A stretch of DNA of 23,672 nucleotides, from positions 1 to 23,672 of the IMG/VR virus record IMGVR_UViG_3300018421_000211, one strand, 5' to 3'. This stretch comes from a virus. The notes below the pieces were generated by a model that made no database searches, was not told the origin of the DNA, and saw only the letters and a list, made by a program, of their open reading frames with translations. Below, piece by piece: positions 1-7,065 of the stretch; positions within the stretch are counted from its first letter, which is position 1, and each line of letters starts with the position of its first letter. The position numbers were made by a program, and so were the translations under genes.

Positions 1-249
1 ACAAGAGAATATAGTACACTAGCTAATATTGATATAGATTCTTTACCCAAGAACTTAATCATTAGAGCAAGTGCTGTTAAAGTAAATGGTAAGCCACCTA
101 AGTTTTGGAAGTGGACATCTACTGTACACACCAAAGGCACAAAGCATATTGGTAGGGCATGTCCTGCACTTAAACAAGATGGAGAGTGTAGAGATTGTAG
201 GTCATGCTGGAAGAAGTCTATCAAGAATATTTCATATGAACAACACTAA
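1..249 (+). CDS. gp88-like phage protein, C-terminal part (5' end outside window)
   Basis: An open frame runs from the first base to TAA at 247-249, giving 82 residues with no start inside the window, so this is the 3' end of a longer gene. The visible part has the C-terminal signature I associate with the phage 'gene product 88' family: a Cys-Pro-Ala at residues 54-56 of the fragment, then C63, C66 and C69 followed by Trp (CRDCRSCW), then a short basic stretch ending in 'ISYEQH'. The four cysteines could bind a metal or an Fe-S cluster. The biochemical role of gp88 proteins is not established to my knowledge. It lies first in the rightward early module, 15 bases upstream of the next gene. 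The family call rests on the motif; the function is unknown. Confidence 0.7.
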   Translation, partial: TREYSTLANIDIDSLPKNLIIRASAVKVNGKPPKFWKWTSTVHTKGTKHIGRACPALKQDGECRDCRSCWKKSIKNISYEQH

Positions 250-264
250 CTGAAAGGATAACAT

Positions 265-612
265 ATGGAAACGTCAGCAATAAAAGAAGCAGTTGAAATG
301 CGTAGAGCACATCTTAATTTAATTAAGTATGCATTAAATAAAGATTGTTCTATAACAGTAAACTATGGTGCGTATGATGATGAAGATGCATGTACTAAAT
401 CAAAAGACTATAAAGAAATAAAAGAACATGCCGAAGCATGTGATGAAAGCTATCTACATATCTATGATGCAGAAGGTAAAAGGAAAGGTTGGGCATGGGT
501 TATCTTTGGTAATGAAGATAATGAACTTGTATCTGATTATAGTTGTAATCCTTTCATGGAAGATTGGTGGCAACAATTTGATAAAATGTATGAGGAAACA
601 AGTGCATGGTAA
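265..612 (+). CDS. Hypothetical acidic early protein (115 aa)
   Basis: I do not recognise this 115-aa protein. The ATG at 265 follows a purine-rich ribosome site (gaaagga, 252-258). The product is acidic and soluble with no signal peptide or membrane segment. The N-terminal 25 residues look helical. The C-terminal third is aromatic-rich (GWAWVIFG, then MEDWWQQF), which suggests a compact alpha/beta fold. Its stop overlaps the start of the next gene (ATGGTAA at 606-612), so the two are probably translationally coupled. Position between the gp88-like gene and the primase suggests an early accessory or host-takeover protein, but that is only inference from context. Confidence 0.7.
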   Translation: METSAIKEAVEMRRAHLNLIKYALNKDCSITVNYGAYDDEDACTKSKDYKEIKEHAEACDESYLHIYDAEGKRKGWAWVIFGNEDNELVSDYSCNPFMEDWWQQFDKMYEETSAW

Positions 613-944
613 AGTATGTAGAGGGAGAGCCAGCACCCAGATGGGAAGATAAAGAGGCATGGAATAAATGGTTTAAATCTTTTATTGATTATTATAATAA
701 AGATAAAAGACCTAACACTTATAACCTTGTCTTTCCTGTTGTTGTAGATTTAATAAAAGAAAAAGAAAAACTAAAGCCAAGAGTTTTAACTAGATTGACT
801 AGAGAACAATTACCTAAATTAAATGGTACTCAAATCAATAGAGTTATTAAACGAATGATATCTTATGGCATACTTGAATATGAACATAAGAAGTCATATA
901 AAAATATAATCAAAGGACATTACTGGAAAAGTCATGTCAGATAA
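606..944 (+). CDS. Hypothetical basic protein with winged-helix-like segment (112 aa)
   Basis: This is a 112-aa basic protein whose ATG overlaps the previous stop codon. A gagga site at 591-595 lies about ten bases upstream. Residues ~60-95 (REQLPKLNGTQINRVIKRM, then a short 'SYGILEYE' strand) resemble a helix-turn-helix with a beta wing, where the hydrophobic spacing fits a recognition helix followed by a wing. A DNA-binding regulator or replication accessory protein is therefore possible. No family is recognised, and the fold is inferred from pattern alone. The N-terminal part is rich in Trp, Lys and Tyr. The next gene follows nine bases later with its own strong ribosome site. Confidence 0.65.
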   Translation: MVKYVEGEPAPRWEDKEAWNKWFKSFIDYYNKDKRPNTYNLVFPVVVDLIKEKEKLKPRVLTRLTREQLPKLNGTQINRVIKRMISYGILEYEHKKSYKNIIKGHYWKSHVR

Positions 945-953
945 GGAGGACAT

Positions 954-1157
954 ATGAGTGCACCTAATGAGCCATTAAAAATAATGGGTTGGAATCTAAA
1001 GATATCATGGACAGATGGTACATCAGAAGTTATTACTGATTTACCTAAAGATGTAGAACAAGGTCTAGAGGATTACTTCTCTGATTTAGAAACAGAAAAA
1101 GCACATGAACACGCATTAAAGTATGGAGAAAAATATTTAGATAAGCGTGGAGTTTAA
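954..1157 (+). CDS. Hypothetical small acidic protein (67 aa)
   Basis: This 67-aa ORF has one of the best ribosome sites in the window (aaggagg, 943-949) five to six bases before ATG 954. The protein starts with a short beta-like stretch (WNLKISWTDGTSEVITDLP) that reads like a hairpin. A charged helix rich in Glu, Lys and His follows. No membrane segment, cysteine motif or known family is visible. It ends at TAA 1155-1157, directly before a promoter-like sequence. I cannot assign a function; the ribosome site and the tight packing support it as real. Confidence 0.65.
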   Translation: MSAPNEPLKIMGWNLKISWTDGTSEVITDLPKDVEQGLEDYFSDLETEKAHEHALKYGEKYLDKRGV

Positions 1158-1158
1158 C

Positions 1159-1187
1159 TTGACACATGATTAATTTTATGCTAGAGG
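1159..1187 (+). promoter_or_regulatory. Possible sigma70-type promoter before gene at 1195
   Basis: A perfect TTGACA (-35) lies at 1159-1164. Seventeen bases later is TAGAGG (1182-1187), a poor -10 box preceded by an extended TGC (1179-1181). The -35 and the spacing are good and the -10 is weak. A start would fall almost at the ATG of 1195, leaving little leader. It occupies the 37-base gap between two genes, one of only two notable gaps in the rightward module. Confidence 0.3.
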
Positions 1188-1194
1188 AATAGTT

Positions 1195-1404
1195 ATGAAA
1201 ATAAAAGCAAGAGTCATAGCATTGGGTCATATGGGCGACATTGAATTTGGAATGTTGCCACATGAATCTTTGTTTGATAATAAAAAAATAGAAGAAGCAA
1301 GTAAACTGGTACGAGAAGAAGTCTTAAAAAGAATTTTAGATATAGAATTTAAACCTTCAGGTACAGTTAAAGAACTAAAACAAATTATATGGGAGGTATT
1401 ATAG
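1195..1404 (+). CDS. Hypothetical small protein upstream of primase (69 aa)
   Basis: This 69-aa ORF starts at ATG 1195 after an agagga ribosome site (1183-1188). The N-terminus is a likely beta strand (MKIKARVIALGHMGDIEFG). Two charged amphipathic helices follow (EEASKLVREEVLKRILDI and a C-terminal KELKQIIWEVL). There are no cysteines, membrane segment or recognised motif. The last codons contain the ribosome site of the primase (ggaggt, 1392-1397), whose TTG start follows the TAG without a gap, so the pair is likely co-translated. Function unknown. Confidence 0.6.
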   Translation: MKIKARVIALGHMGDIEFGMLPHESLFDNKKIEEASKLVREEVLKRILDIEFKPSGTVKELKQIIWEVL

Positions 1405-2193
1405 TTGGGATATAACGAACAATTAAGAATACTACATTCGTATTTGATACCACCAGATACGACAATGCGATTGGATTGTCCATTCTGTAATCATAAGAAT
1501 ACATTAAGTGTAACTAATGATGACAACAGATTAAGTTGGCATTGTTTTCATGCTTCATGTGAAGCTAAAGGTACAGAAAGAAAACGTATGTCTATGGCTA
1601 CGATTAAAAAAATATTTAATTCGGAACCAGTAGAAGAAATAGATAAGTTTAATGTACCTGATTATTTTAAACCAGTCTATTCAAATGAAAGAGCCATAAA
1701 ATATTTACAAAAGAATAACTGTTGGGAATCCTATACATGGAGAAGAGCCGATATCAAGTATGATGTCAAACAGGATAGAGTAGTCTTTATGATTAAAGAA
1801 TACGACAACATACGAGGTGGAGTAGGTAGAGGTTTATCTAAAGATGTACAACCTAAATGGTTTATGTATGGAAATAAAAATGTACCATTTAAATGTGGAG
1901 AGTATGATGATGCTGTACTTGTAGAGGATTGTGCAAGTGCATGTGCTGTATCTAATGTACTTACAGGTGTAGCACTTATGGGTACAAGTTATAATGATAT
2001 GTTTGATAAACATTTAAAACAATATAAAACTATTTATGTTGCACTTGATAGAGATGCTACAACAAAAGCATTTGACATAGCGAATCGTTTAAGATATAGA
2101 GGATTTGATAATGTTCAAGTCAAGATACTTGAAGATGATTTAAAATACTACGATACTAAACAGATAGGAGATATATTTTATGCCAATAGATGA
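1405..2193 (+). CDS. DNA primase, zinc-finger plus TOPRIM (T7 gp4 primase type, stand-alone)
   Basis: This is a 262-aa primase that makes RNA primers for replication. The N-terminal zinc-binding module has C25, C28, C47 and C52 (CPFC ... CFHASC) for template recognition. The TOPRIM catalytic core follows, with the conserved acidic residue in LVED (E174) and the metal-binding D-x-D in LDRDAT (D215, D217). The start is a TTG at 1405, set by the stop of the previous gene immediately before it and by ggaggt at 1392-1397; no ATG is better placed. In T7 the primase and helicase are one polypeptide. Here they are separate genes with a 58-aa gene between them. It belongs to the replication cluster with helicase and polymerase. 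Weak TTG initiation may keep primase levels low. Confident in family. Confidence 0.92.
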   Translation: MGYNEQLRILHSYLIPPDTTMRLDCPFCNHKNTLSVTNDDNRLSWHCFHASCEAKGTERKRMSMATIKKIFNSEPVEEIDKFNVPDYFKPVYSNERAIKYLQKNNCWESYTWRRADIKYDVKQDRVVFMIKEYDNIRGGVGRGLSKDVQPKWFMYGNKNVPFKCGEYDDAVLVEDCASACAVSNVLTGVALMGTSYNDMFDKHLKQYKTIYVALDRDATTKAFDIANRLRYRGFDNVQVKILEDDLKYYDTKQIGDIFYANR

Positions 2194-2356
2194 TAGAGGA
2201 GAATTAGATTTGACTAAACAAATAGATACTCTTAAAGAATCTAGAGATAGATTTAAAATGTTATTCCTTGAAGTATCTGAATTATTACATAGAGAAAAGA
2301 AAAAGATAAAAAGATACAGAAGATTTGTAAAATTTTTGGAAGGTGGTTGTAAGTGA
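2180..2356 (+). CDS. Small charged coiled-coil protein between primase and helicase (58 aa)
   Basis: This short gene overlaps the primase end by 14 bases and the helicase start (GTGA at 2353-2356). The ATG at 2180 follows an aggag site (2166-2170). The 58-aa product is almost entirely helical and strongly charged: after 'MPIDDRGELDL' comes a heptad-like helix (leucines and Phe spaced in ESRDRFKMLFLEVSELLH), then a very basic tail (KKKIKRYRRFVKF). This fits a short coiled coil with a nucleic-acid-binding tail. The location suggests a primase-helicase coupling factor or helicase loader, but that is inference. No homologue is recognised. The exact overlaps on both sides support it as a real gene. 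Confidence 0.65.
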   Translation: MPIDDRGELDLTKQIDTLKESRDRFKMLFLEVSELLHREKKKIKRYRRFVKFLEGGCK

Positions 2357-3570
2357 TAGAAAAACAAATTATTAAATTACTTTTAGAAAAAGATTTTTAT
2401 AATAAATATAAAGGGCACATAGCTTCATCTGTATTTGAAGGTAGCTATGGGTCTTTGTTCTCTACTATTGAGAAAGCACATGAGGAATATGAACAAGATA
2501 TAAGTCTTGATGATTTATATTCTTTACATACAACTAAATATAATCCTGCATTAACTAGAGCAATGAAGATTGCGATTAGTGAATTGATTGAGGACATAAG
2601 AGAAACTGAAAAACCAAACAATAAAATAGCAGAAGACATAATAAGAATACTACAAGAGAGAGATGTGGCACAGAAGATTGCAGTTGAAGCAACTGAAATA
2701 TACAATGGTGCACCTGCTAACTTTTCACAAATAAAAAATATAATAGAAGAATTTGAAACTAAAAAACCAGTAGAAGAAGTTGATGCTGTTACAGATAACA
2801 TTGGAGAGTTAATTAATAAACTAACTGTAACAACTAAATGGAAATTTAATTTAGATGAGTTAAAAAATAATGTAGATGGAATTGGTCCTGGAAATTTTAT
2901 GATAGCATTTGCTAGACCAGAAACAGGTAAGACAGCATTCTGGGTAAGTCTTGTTGCAGGAGATAATGGTTTTGCACAACAAGGTGCAAAGGTACATGCA
3001 TTTATAAACGAGGAACCTGCAGTACGTACACAGATGAGAGCCATTACAGCATGGACAGGCAGAACTAAACAAGAGATTATAGATAACTTACAAGAATCTC
3101 ATGAGTTATGGAATGAGATAAAAGATAATATTAAAATGTTAGATGTAGTTGATTGGTCAATAGATGATATGAATGCACATTGTGAAAAATATAAACCAGA
3201 TATTATTGTTATAGACCAGCTTGACAAGGTAAGTGTTAAAGGTACATATGCCAGAACAGATGAAAAACTACGAGCAATATATACAAGTGCAAGAGAGATT
3301 GCAAAGCGACACAACTGTGCAGTTATTGCAATATCACAAGCGTCAGCAGATGCACACAACAAAAGAGAATTATCTTTTGACATGATGGAAAATTCTAAAA
3401 CTGGAAAAGCTGCAGAAGCAGATTTAATTATCGGTATAGGTAAATTTCAAATATCTCCAGAAGACCCAGATTTAGATAGATACTTATGTATAAGTAAGAA
3501 TAAGATTACTGGTTTTCATGGTATGAAAACAGTTAGATTAGATAAAAAAACTAGCAGGTATACTAATTAG
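2353..3570 (+). CDS. Replicative DNA helicase, DnaB-like RecA-fold ATPase
   Basis: This 405-aa protein is predicted to unwind DNA at the fork as a hexamer. A helical N-terminal domain (about residues 1-130) resembles the DnaB N-domain, and a RecA-like ATPase core follows. The Walker A loop is ARPETGKT (residues 187-194), Walker B is IIVIDQLD (D288), and a sensor/H4-type motif is AVIAISQ (Q329). The start is GTG at 2353, overlapping the stop of the small gene upstream as GTGA, with aaggtgg just before it. The ORF ends 10 bases before the polymerase. The protein lacks a fused primase; that function is supplied by the separate gene two positions upstream. A DnaB/gp4 helicase is well supported, and the exact subfamily is not decided. 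Confidence 0.92.
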   Translation: MIEKQIIKLLLEKDFYNKYKGHIASSVFEGSYGSLFSTIEKAHEEYEQDISLDDLYSLHTTKYNPALTRAMKIAISELIEDIRETEKPNNKIAEDIIRILQERDVAQKIAVEATEIYNGAPANFSQIKNIIEEFETKKPVEEVDAVTDNIGELINKLTVTTKWKFNLDELKNNVDGIGPGNFMIAFARPETGKTAFWVSLVAGDNGFAQQGAKVHAFINEEPAVRTQMRAITAWTGRTKQEIIDNLQESHELWNEIKDNIKMLDVVDWSIDDMNAHCEKYKPDIIVIDQLDKVSVKGTYARTDEKLRAIYTSAREIAKRHNCAVIAISQASADAHNKRELSFDMMENSKTGKAAEADLIIGIGKFQISPEDPDLDRYLCISKNKITGFHGMKTVRLDKKTSRYTN

Positions 3571-3580
3571 AAAGGACAAT

Positions 3581-5629
3581 ATGATAACTGTAATTGATTT
3601 AGAAACTTCATTTATAAAAGAAGAATCTGGTAGGATAGACCCATTACCATTCAATCCAAAAAATATATTAGTGAGTTGTGGTATTAATTCTAAATATGGA
3701 GATGAGTATTATTTTTTAAATCACTCAGAAAAAACAAGTAAAGGTGCAGCACCAAGAATACAAGAAGTACTAGATGAAACAACATTACTTGTAGGTCACA
3801 ATATTAAATTTGATTTAGCTTGGTTGTTAGAATCTGGATTTAAGTATAGCGGTAGAATATATGATACCATGATAGGAGAATATATCTTATTAAGAGGAAT
3901 TAAAAATAGTCTTGCATTAGATTCTATTTGTAAGAAAAGAAAGATAGGAAAGAAAGATGATAAGATAAAAGAATTTTTAGACAGAGGTGTATCCTTTGAA
4001 AACATACCACATCATATTGTAGAAGAATATGGTAGGCAAGATGTTATGATTACTAAAACATTATTCAATGCACAGATGAATGATTTTAAAATGGATAAGA
4101 ATAAACATCTATTAAAGACAGTTAAGATGATGAATGAGTTTACAGTTGTGCTAACTGATATGGAACGTAATGGTATTCATGTAGATATAAATGCACTTGC
4201 AGATGTTGAGAAACAATATAGAGCAGAGTATGCATACTTGCGTGCAGAAATTGAGAAAACTATTTATAATAAAATGGGAGATACAAAGATTAATCCTAAT
4301 AGTACAGAACAATTATCTTGGTTAATTTATTCTAGAAAAGTTAAAGACAAAGAAAGATGGAGGTCTATATTTAATATAGGTGTAGACAAGATTACAAAGA
4401 AACAAAAGCGAAGACCACAGATGAGTGTATCTCAAATTGTTAGGCACATAAATGAGAATACAGATGTAATATATAAAACTTCATCTAGTCAATGCGTAGA
4501 TTGTTTAGGTAAAGGCGTAATTAAAAAACTTAAGAAAGATGGAAGTCCATATAAAAATTATAGTAAATGTGCTACATGTGATGGAGAAGGATTAACTTAT
4601 TCTAATCTAGGTAAGGTAGCAGGATTTAATCAGAAACCTAAAAGCATATATGATTTAGCTGATGGTGGATTTAAAACTGATAGAATCACATTACAAAAAA
4701 TGGGAGCCAAAGCTAGTGGAGAACTAAAAGACTTCATTGATAATATCATGAGATACAATGCTATTGATACTTATCTATCTACATTTGTAAATGGTATTAA
4801 AGAATATACTAATGAAGATGGATTACTACACCCTAAATTTATGCAGTGTGTTACAGCTACAGGAAGATTATCTAGTCGTGACCCAAACTTTCAAAACCAA
4901 CCTAGAGCAAAAACATTTCCTATACGTAGTGTAATCAAATCTAGATTTGAAGGTGGTAGAATACTAGAAATAGACTTTGCACAATTAGAATTTAGAACTG
5001 CTGTATTCTTATCTCAAGATGCACAAGGTATAGAAGACATTAAAAATAATGTAGATGTGCACCAGTATACTGCAGATATTATAGGTTGTAGCAGACAAGA
5101 TGCAAAGGCACATACCTTTAAACCTTTGTATGGTGGAGTTACAGGTACAGAAAATGAAAAGAAATATTACTCTGCATTCTTAAAGAAATATAAACAGATA
5201 GCTGAATGGCATGATAAATTACAGACAGAAGCTATCACTTATAAACGAGTTAAACTACCTACAGGTAGAGAATATGCATTTCCATATGCAGAACGTATGC
5301 CTTGGGGTGGGTCAAGTTATGGTACACAAATTAAAAACTATCCAGTACAAGGATTTGCGACAGCAGATATTGTACCATTAGCATGTATAAAAATATATAA
5401 GTTAATGAAAGAACAAAAGGTTAAGAGTTTACTTATCAACACAGTTCACGATTCAATCGTAGCTGATGTTTACCCTGGAGAAGAAGATGTGATGAGTGAT
5501 ATATTTAAACAGGGCACATCATCTGTAGTTCCTACCATGAAGGAATACTATGGAATTAACTTTAACGTACCACTTGACTCTGAATTAAAAATAGGGTATA
5601 ATTGGTTAGACATGGAGGAGGTAGCATAA
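3581..5629 (+). CDS. DNA polymerase I-like (family A) with 3'-5' exonuclease and zinc-type insertion
   Basis: This 682-aa polymerase is predicted to replicate the phage genome. The N-terminal proofreading exonuclease has D6-x-E8, N74/D78 (GHNIKFD) and Y150xxxD154. The polymerase core has motif A with D465 and E470 (EIDFAQLEFR), motif B with R505, K509, F513 and Y517 (RQDAKAHTFKPLYG), and motif C with H623-D624 (VHDS). F513 matches E. coli Phe762; the following Gly is replaced by Lys. Between exonuclease and palm, two CxxCxGxG units (C305/C308 and C330/C333) form an apparent DnaJ-type zinc site not found in Pol I or T7 polymerase. The start at ATG 3581 follows gaaagga. There is no 5' nuclease domain. 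Its stop overlaps the next ATG (TAATG at 5627-5631). Confident in function; the role of the insertion is unknown. Confidence 0.95.
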   Translation: MITVIDLETSFIKEESGRIDPLPFNPKNILVSCGINSKYGDEYYFLNHSEKTSKGAAPRIQEVLDETTLLVGHNIKFDLAWLLESGFKYSGRIYDTMIGEYILLRGIKNSLALDSICKKRKIGKKDDKIKEFLDRGVSFENIPHHIVEEYGRQDVMITKTLFNAQMNDFKMDKNKHLLKTVKMMNEFTVVLTDMERNGIHVDINALADVEKQYRAEYAYLRAEIEKTIYNKMGDTKINPNSTEQLSWLIYSRKVKDKERWRSIFNIGVDKITKKQKRRPQMSVSQIVRHINENTDVIYKTSSSQCVDCLGKGVIKKLKKDGSPYKNYSKCATCDGEGLTYSNLGKVAGFNQKPKSIYDLADGGFKTDRITLQKMGAKASGELKDFIDNIMRYNAIDTYLSTFVNGIKEYTNEDGLLHPKFMQCVTATGRLSSRDPNFQNQPRAKTFPIRSVIKSRFEGGRILEIDFAQLEFRTAVFLSQDAQGIEDIKNNVDVHQYTADIIGCSRQDAKAHTFKPLYGGVTGTENEKKYYSAFLKKYKQIAEWHDKLQTEAITYKRVKLPTGREYAFPYAERMPWGGSSYGTQIKNYPVQGFATADIVPLACIKIYKLMKEQKVKSLLINTVHDSIVADVYPGEEDVMSDIFKQGTSSVVPTMKEYYGINFNVPLDSELKIGYNWLDMEEVA

Positions 5630-5847
5630 TGATATTAGATAAAGTATCAATAGAATTACTTGGAGACAAGTATGAAGAAGGTAAAGATAAACCTATAAAG
5701 GATTCTGTACTTTCTAATTTTAACTTTGACGATGGTATAGCTGCAAAAGACTTGGCTAAATTTCTTGAGCACTTAAGAGATGAGCATGGTCATAGATTTT
5801 CTGGAGAGATAGATTGTCATATAACTATAAGGGAGAGGGATTACTAA
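5629..5847 (+). CDS. Hypothetical small protein downstream of polymerase (72 aa)
   Basis: The 72-aa product starts at ATG 5629, which overlaps the polymerase stop as TAATG and follows the ribosome site ggaggagg (5613-5620). An ATG 27 bases upstream in the same frame lies inside the polymerase and has no ribosome site, so I chose 5629. The protein is acidic, soluble and mostly helical, with a His-rich patch (LRDEHGHRFSGEIDCH) that could bind metal, though no known pattern is met. The stop overlaps the next gene as TAATG. Function unknown. Confidence 0.6.
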   Translation: MILDKVSIELLGDKYEEGKDKPIKDSVLSNFNFDDGIAAKDLAKFLEHLRDEHGHRFSGEIDCHITIRERDY

Positions 5848-6056
5848 TGGTTGAACTACTAGAAACATTAGATGACTTTGAAGATGATAGCTATGGTGCA
5901 TATTTAGACTACACTGTACTTATGCAGGAGTGTGAGTTTGAACCTAGGAAATTATTAATTGACGCAGGTCACCCATTCTATGAAGAAATGAAAACCTTTG
6001 CTCAAGCAGATAAGCTTGAAGTTATAGCAACAGAAGGAGTAACTAAGATATGTTAG
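5847..6056 (+). CDS. Hypothetical acidic protein (69 aa)
   Basis: I place the start at ATG 5847, coupled to the previous stop by a TAATG overlap and preceded by gggagagg (5831-5838). The in-frame ATG at 5814 lacks a comparable site. The 69-aa product is strongly acidic at the N-terminus (LLETLDDFEDDSYGAYLD) and likely helical, ending 'VTKIC'. Acidic small early phage proteins are sometimes DNA mimics or inhibitors of host enzymes, but nothing here goes beyond composition. No family recognised. Confidence 0.6.
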   Translation: MVELLETLDDFEDDSYGAYLDYTVLMQECEFEPRKLLIDAGHPFYEEMKTFAQADKLEVIATEGVTKIC

Positions 6057-6130
6057 ATTTAATACTACAAATAACCCTTATAATTATGGGTATTTTTCTT
6101 ATAACAGATTTTATCTTTAAAAAAAGATAA
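6050..6130 (+). CDS. Membrane microprotein (26 aa)
   Basis: This tiny ORF starts at ATG 6050, overlapping the previous stop (ATGTTAG), with a clear aaggag at 6034-6039 about ten bases upstream. Of 26 residues about 20 form one hydrophobic segment (LILQITLIIMGIFLITDFIF) ending in KKR, typical of a single-span peptide with its basic end inside. The last codons also form an AT-rich inverted repeat (6111-6118 with 6123-6130). It closes the first rightward gene cluster. A membrane-active early peptide is plausible. The ORF is very short, so chance cannot be excluded. Confidence 0.45.
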   Translation: MLDLILQITLIIMGIFLITDFIFKKR

Positions 6131-6138
6131 ATATACTA

Positions 6139-6169
6139 TTGACATTTAATGCAAAACATGTTATATAAT
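6139..6169 (+). promoter_or_regulatory. Strong sigma70-type promoter for the nuclease/recombination cluster
   Basis: TTGACA (6139-6144) matches the -35 consensus exactly. It is followed at 17 bases by TATATA (6162-6167) and at 19 bases by a perfect TATAAT (6164-6169). It lies in the only real gap of the rightward module (6131-6204), before the candidate ssDNA-binding protein gene, and leaves an untranslated leader of about 25-30 bases with ribosome site aaaggagg. This implies use of host RNA polymerase for this cluster. Confidence 0.7.
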
Positions 6170-6204
6170 GAATCAATAATTGACATCAAAGGAGGAAATT
6201 ACTT

Positions 6205-7065
6205 ATGTCAGATTTAATTAATTTAAATACAATGTCTAAACAGGAAATAATGAAAGCCATTGGGCAATATTCTGGTGGCTCTGAAAGAGAAAACATTATT
6301 CCTAGATTGACAATCAATCGTAACCCAGAAGATGACAATGGTAATCAATTACCTATTGGACATTTTACTGTTTATGATTCTAGAGAAAATAAAAACTATT
6401 ATGGTAAGGCAGTTACATTAAGACCATTTATATCTGGACTTCAGTACATGCACTATGACCCAGAGAAAACTGAATATGTAAATAGGTCAGTAATCTTTTC
6501 TTCATGGAAAGAAGAAGCTATTGATATTCAAGGTGGTACTAAATGTAATAAAGTTCCATACAAAGAACGTGATAGATTAACTGCAGAAGAATTAGCTGTA
6601 CAAAAACAAATCAGATGTTATAGATTAATATATGGTCTAGTATCTTTTGATGGTGTAGATGCAGAAGGTAATGCTAAAAAGGTTACAAACTTTCCTGTAA
6701 TGTGGAGAGTAACTGGTACTAGCTTTAAACCTGTATCTGATGCTATCATAGAATTAGAAAATAAAGATAAGCTAATGTTTACTTGTACATTTAAATTAGA
6801 AAGCAAGCGTCAGAAAAAAGGAAGTAATGTATTTTATGTTCCAGTCATCAACGCTAATGCGGAAGCTAATCTGAAAATGTCCAAAGAAGATGTAGATACT
6901 TTACAAGTATTTCAAAATTCTATCAGAGCAGAGAACGAGGAAGTAGCTAGGCTATGGAAATCTGCTAAAGGTAAGAAATATAATGGTGAAGATGCAAAGT
7001 CTGCCGAAGTGGTTGAAGAGTTAGATGATGACTTACCAGACCCAGCAGAAATGTTATCAGCATAA
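6205..7065 (+). CDS. Candidate ssDNA-binding protein (286 aa, acidic C-terminal tail)
   Basis: This 286-aa protein starts at ATG 6205 behind aaaggagg (6188-6195) and the best promoter in the window, so it should be abundant. The middle is beta-rich with aromatic and basic residues (for example IGHFTVYDSRENKNYYGKA). The C-terminus becomes acidic (EELDDDLPDPAEMLSA), as in bacterial SSB and T7 gp2.5, where such a tail recruits replication partners. The next gene is a nuclease whose start overlaps this stop (TAATG). High expected expression, the tail and the neighbours argue for single-strand binding or an annealing co-factor. I cannot see a diagnostic OB-fold signature, so the call is inference. 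Confidence 0.5.
   Translation: MSDLINLNTMSKQEIMKAIGQYSGGSERENIIPRLTINRNPEDDNGNQLPIGHFTVYDSRENKNYYGKAVTLRPFISGLQYMHYDPEKTEYVNRSVIFSSWKEEAIDIQGGTKCNKVPYKERDRLTAEELAVQKQIRCYRLIYGLVSFDGVDAEGNAKKVTNFPVMWRVTGTSFKPVSDAIIELENKDKLMFTCTFKLESKRQKKGSNVFYVPVINANAEANLKMSKEDVDTLQVFQNSIRAENEEVARLWKSAKGKKYNGEDAKSAEVVEELDDDLPDPAEMLSA

Noticed and set aside
2445-3044. 199-aa open frame on the minus strand
   Set aside because: Lies fully antisense to the helicase gene with its Walker A motif; composition is Ser/Leu-rich without a ribosome site. A shadow frame.
6111-6130. AT-rich inverted repeat (TTATCTTT / AAAGATAA) as a terminator before the internal promoter
   Set aside because: The stem is made only of weak pairs apart from one G-C and lacks a following T-run; it is more likely part of the 26-aa coding sequence.
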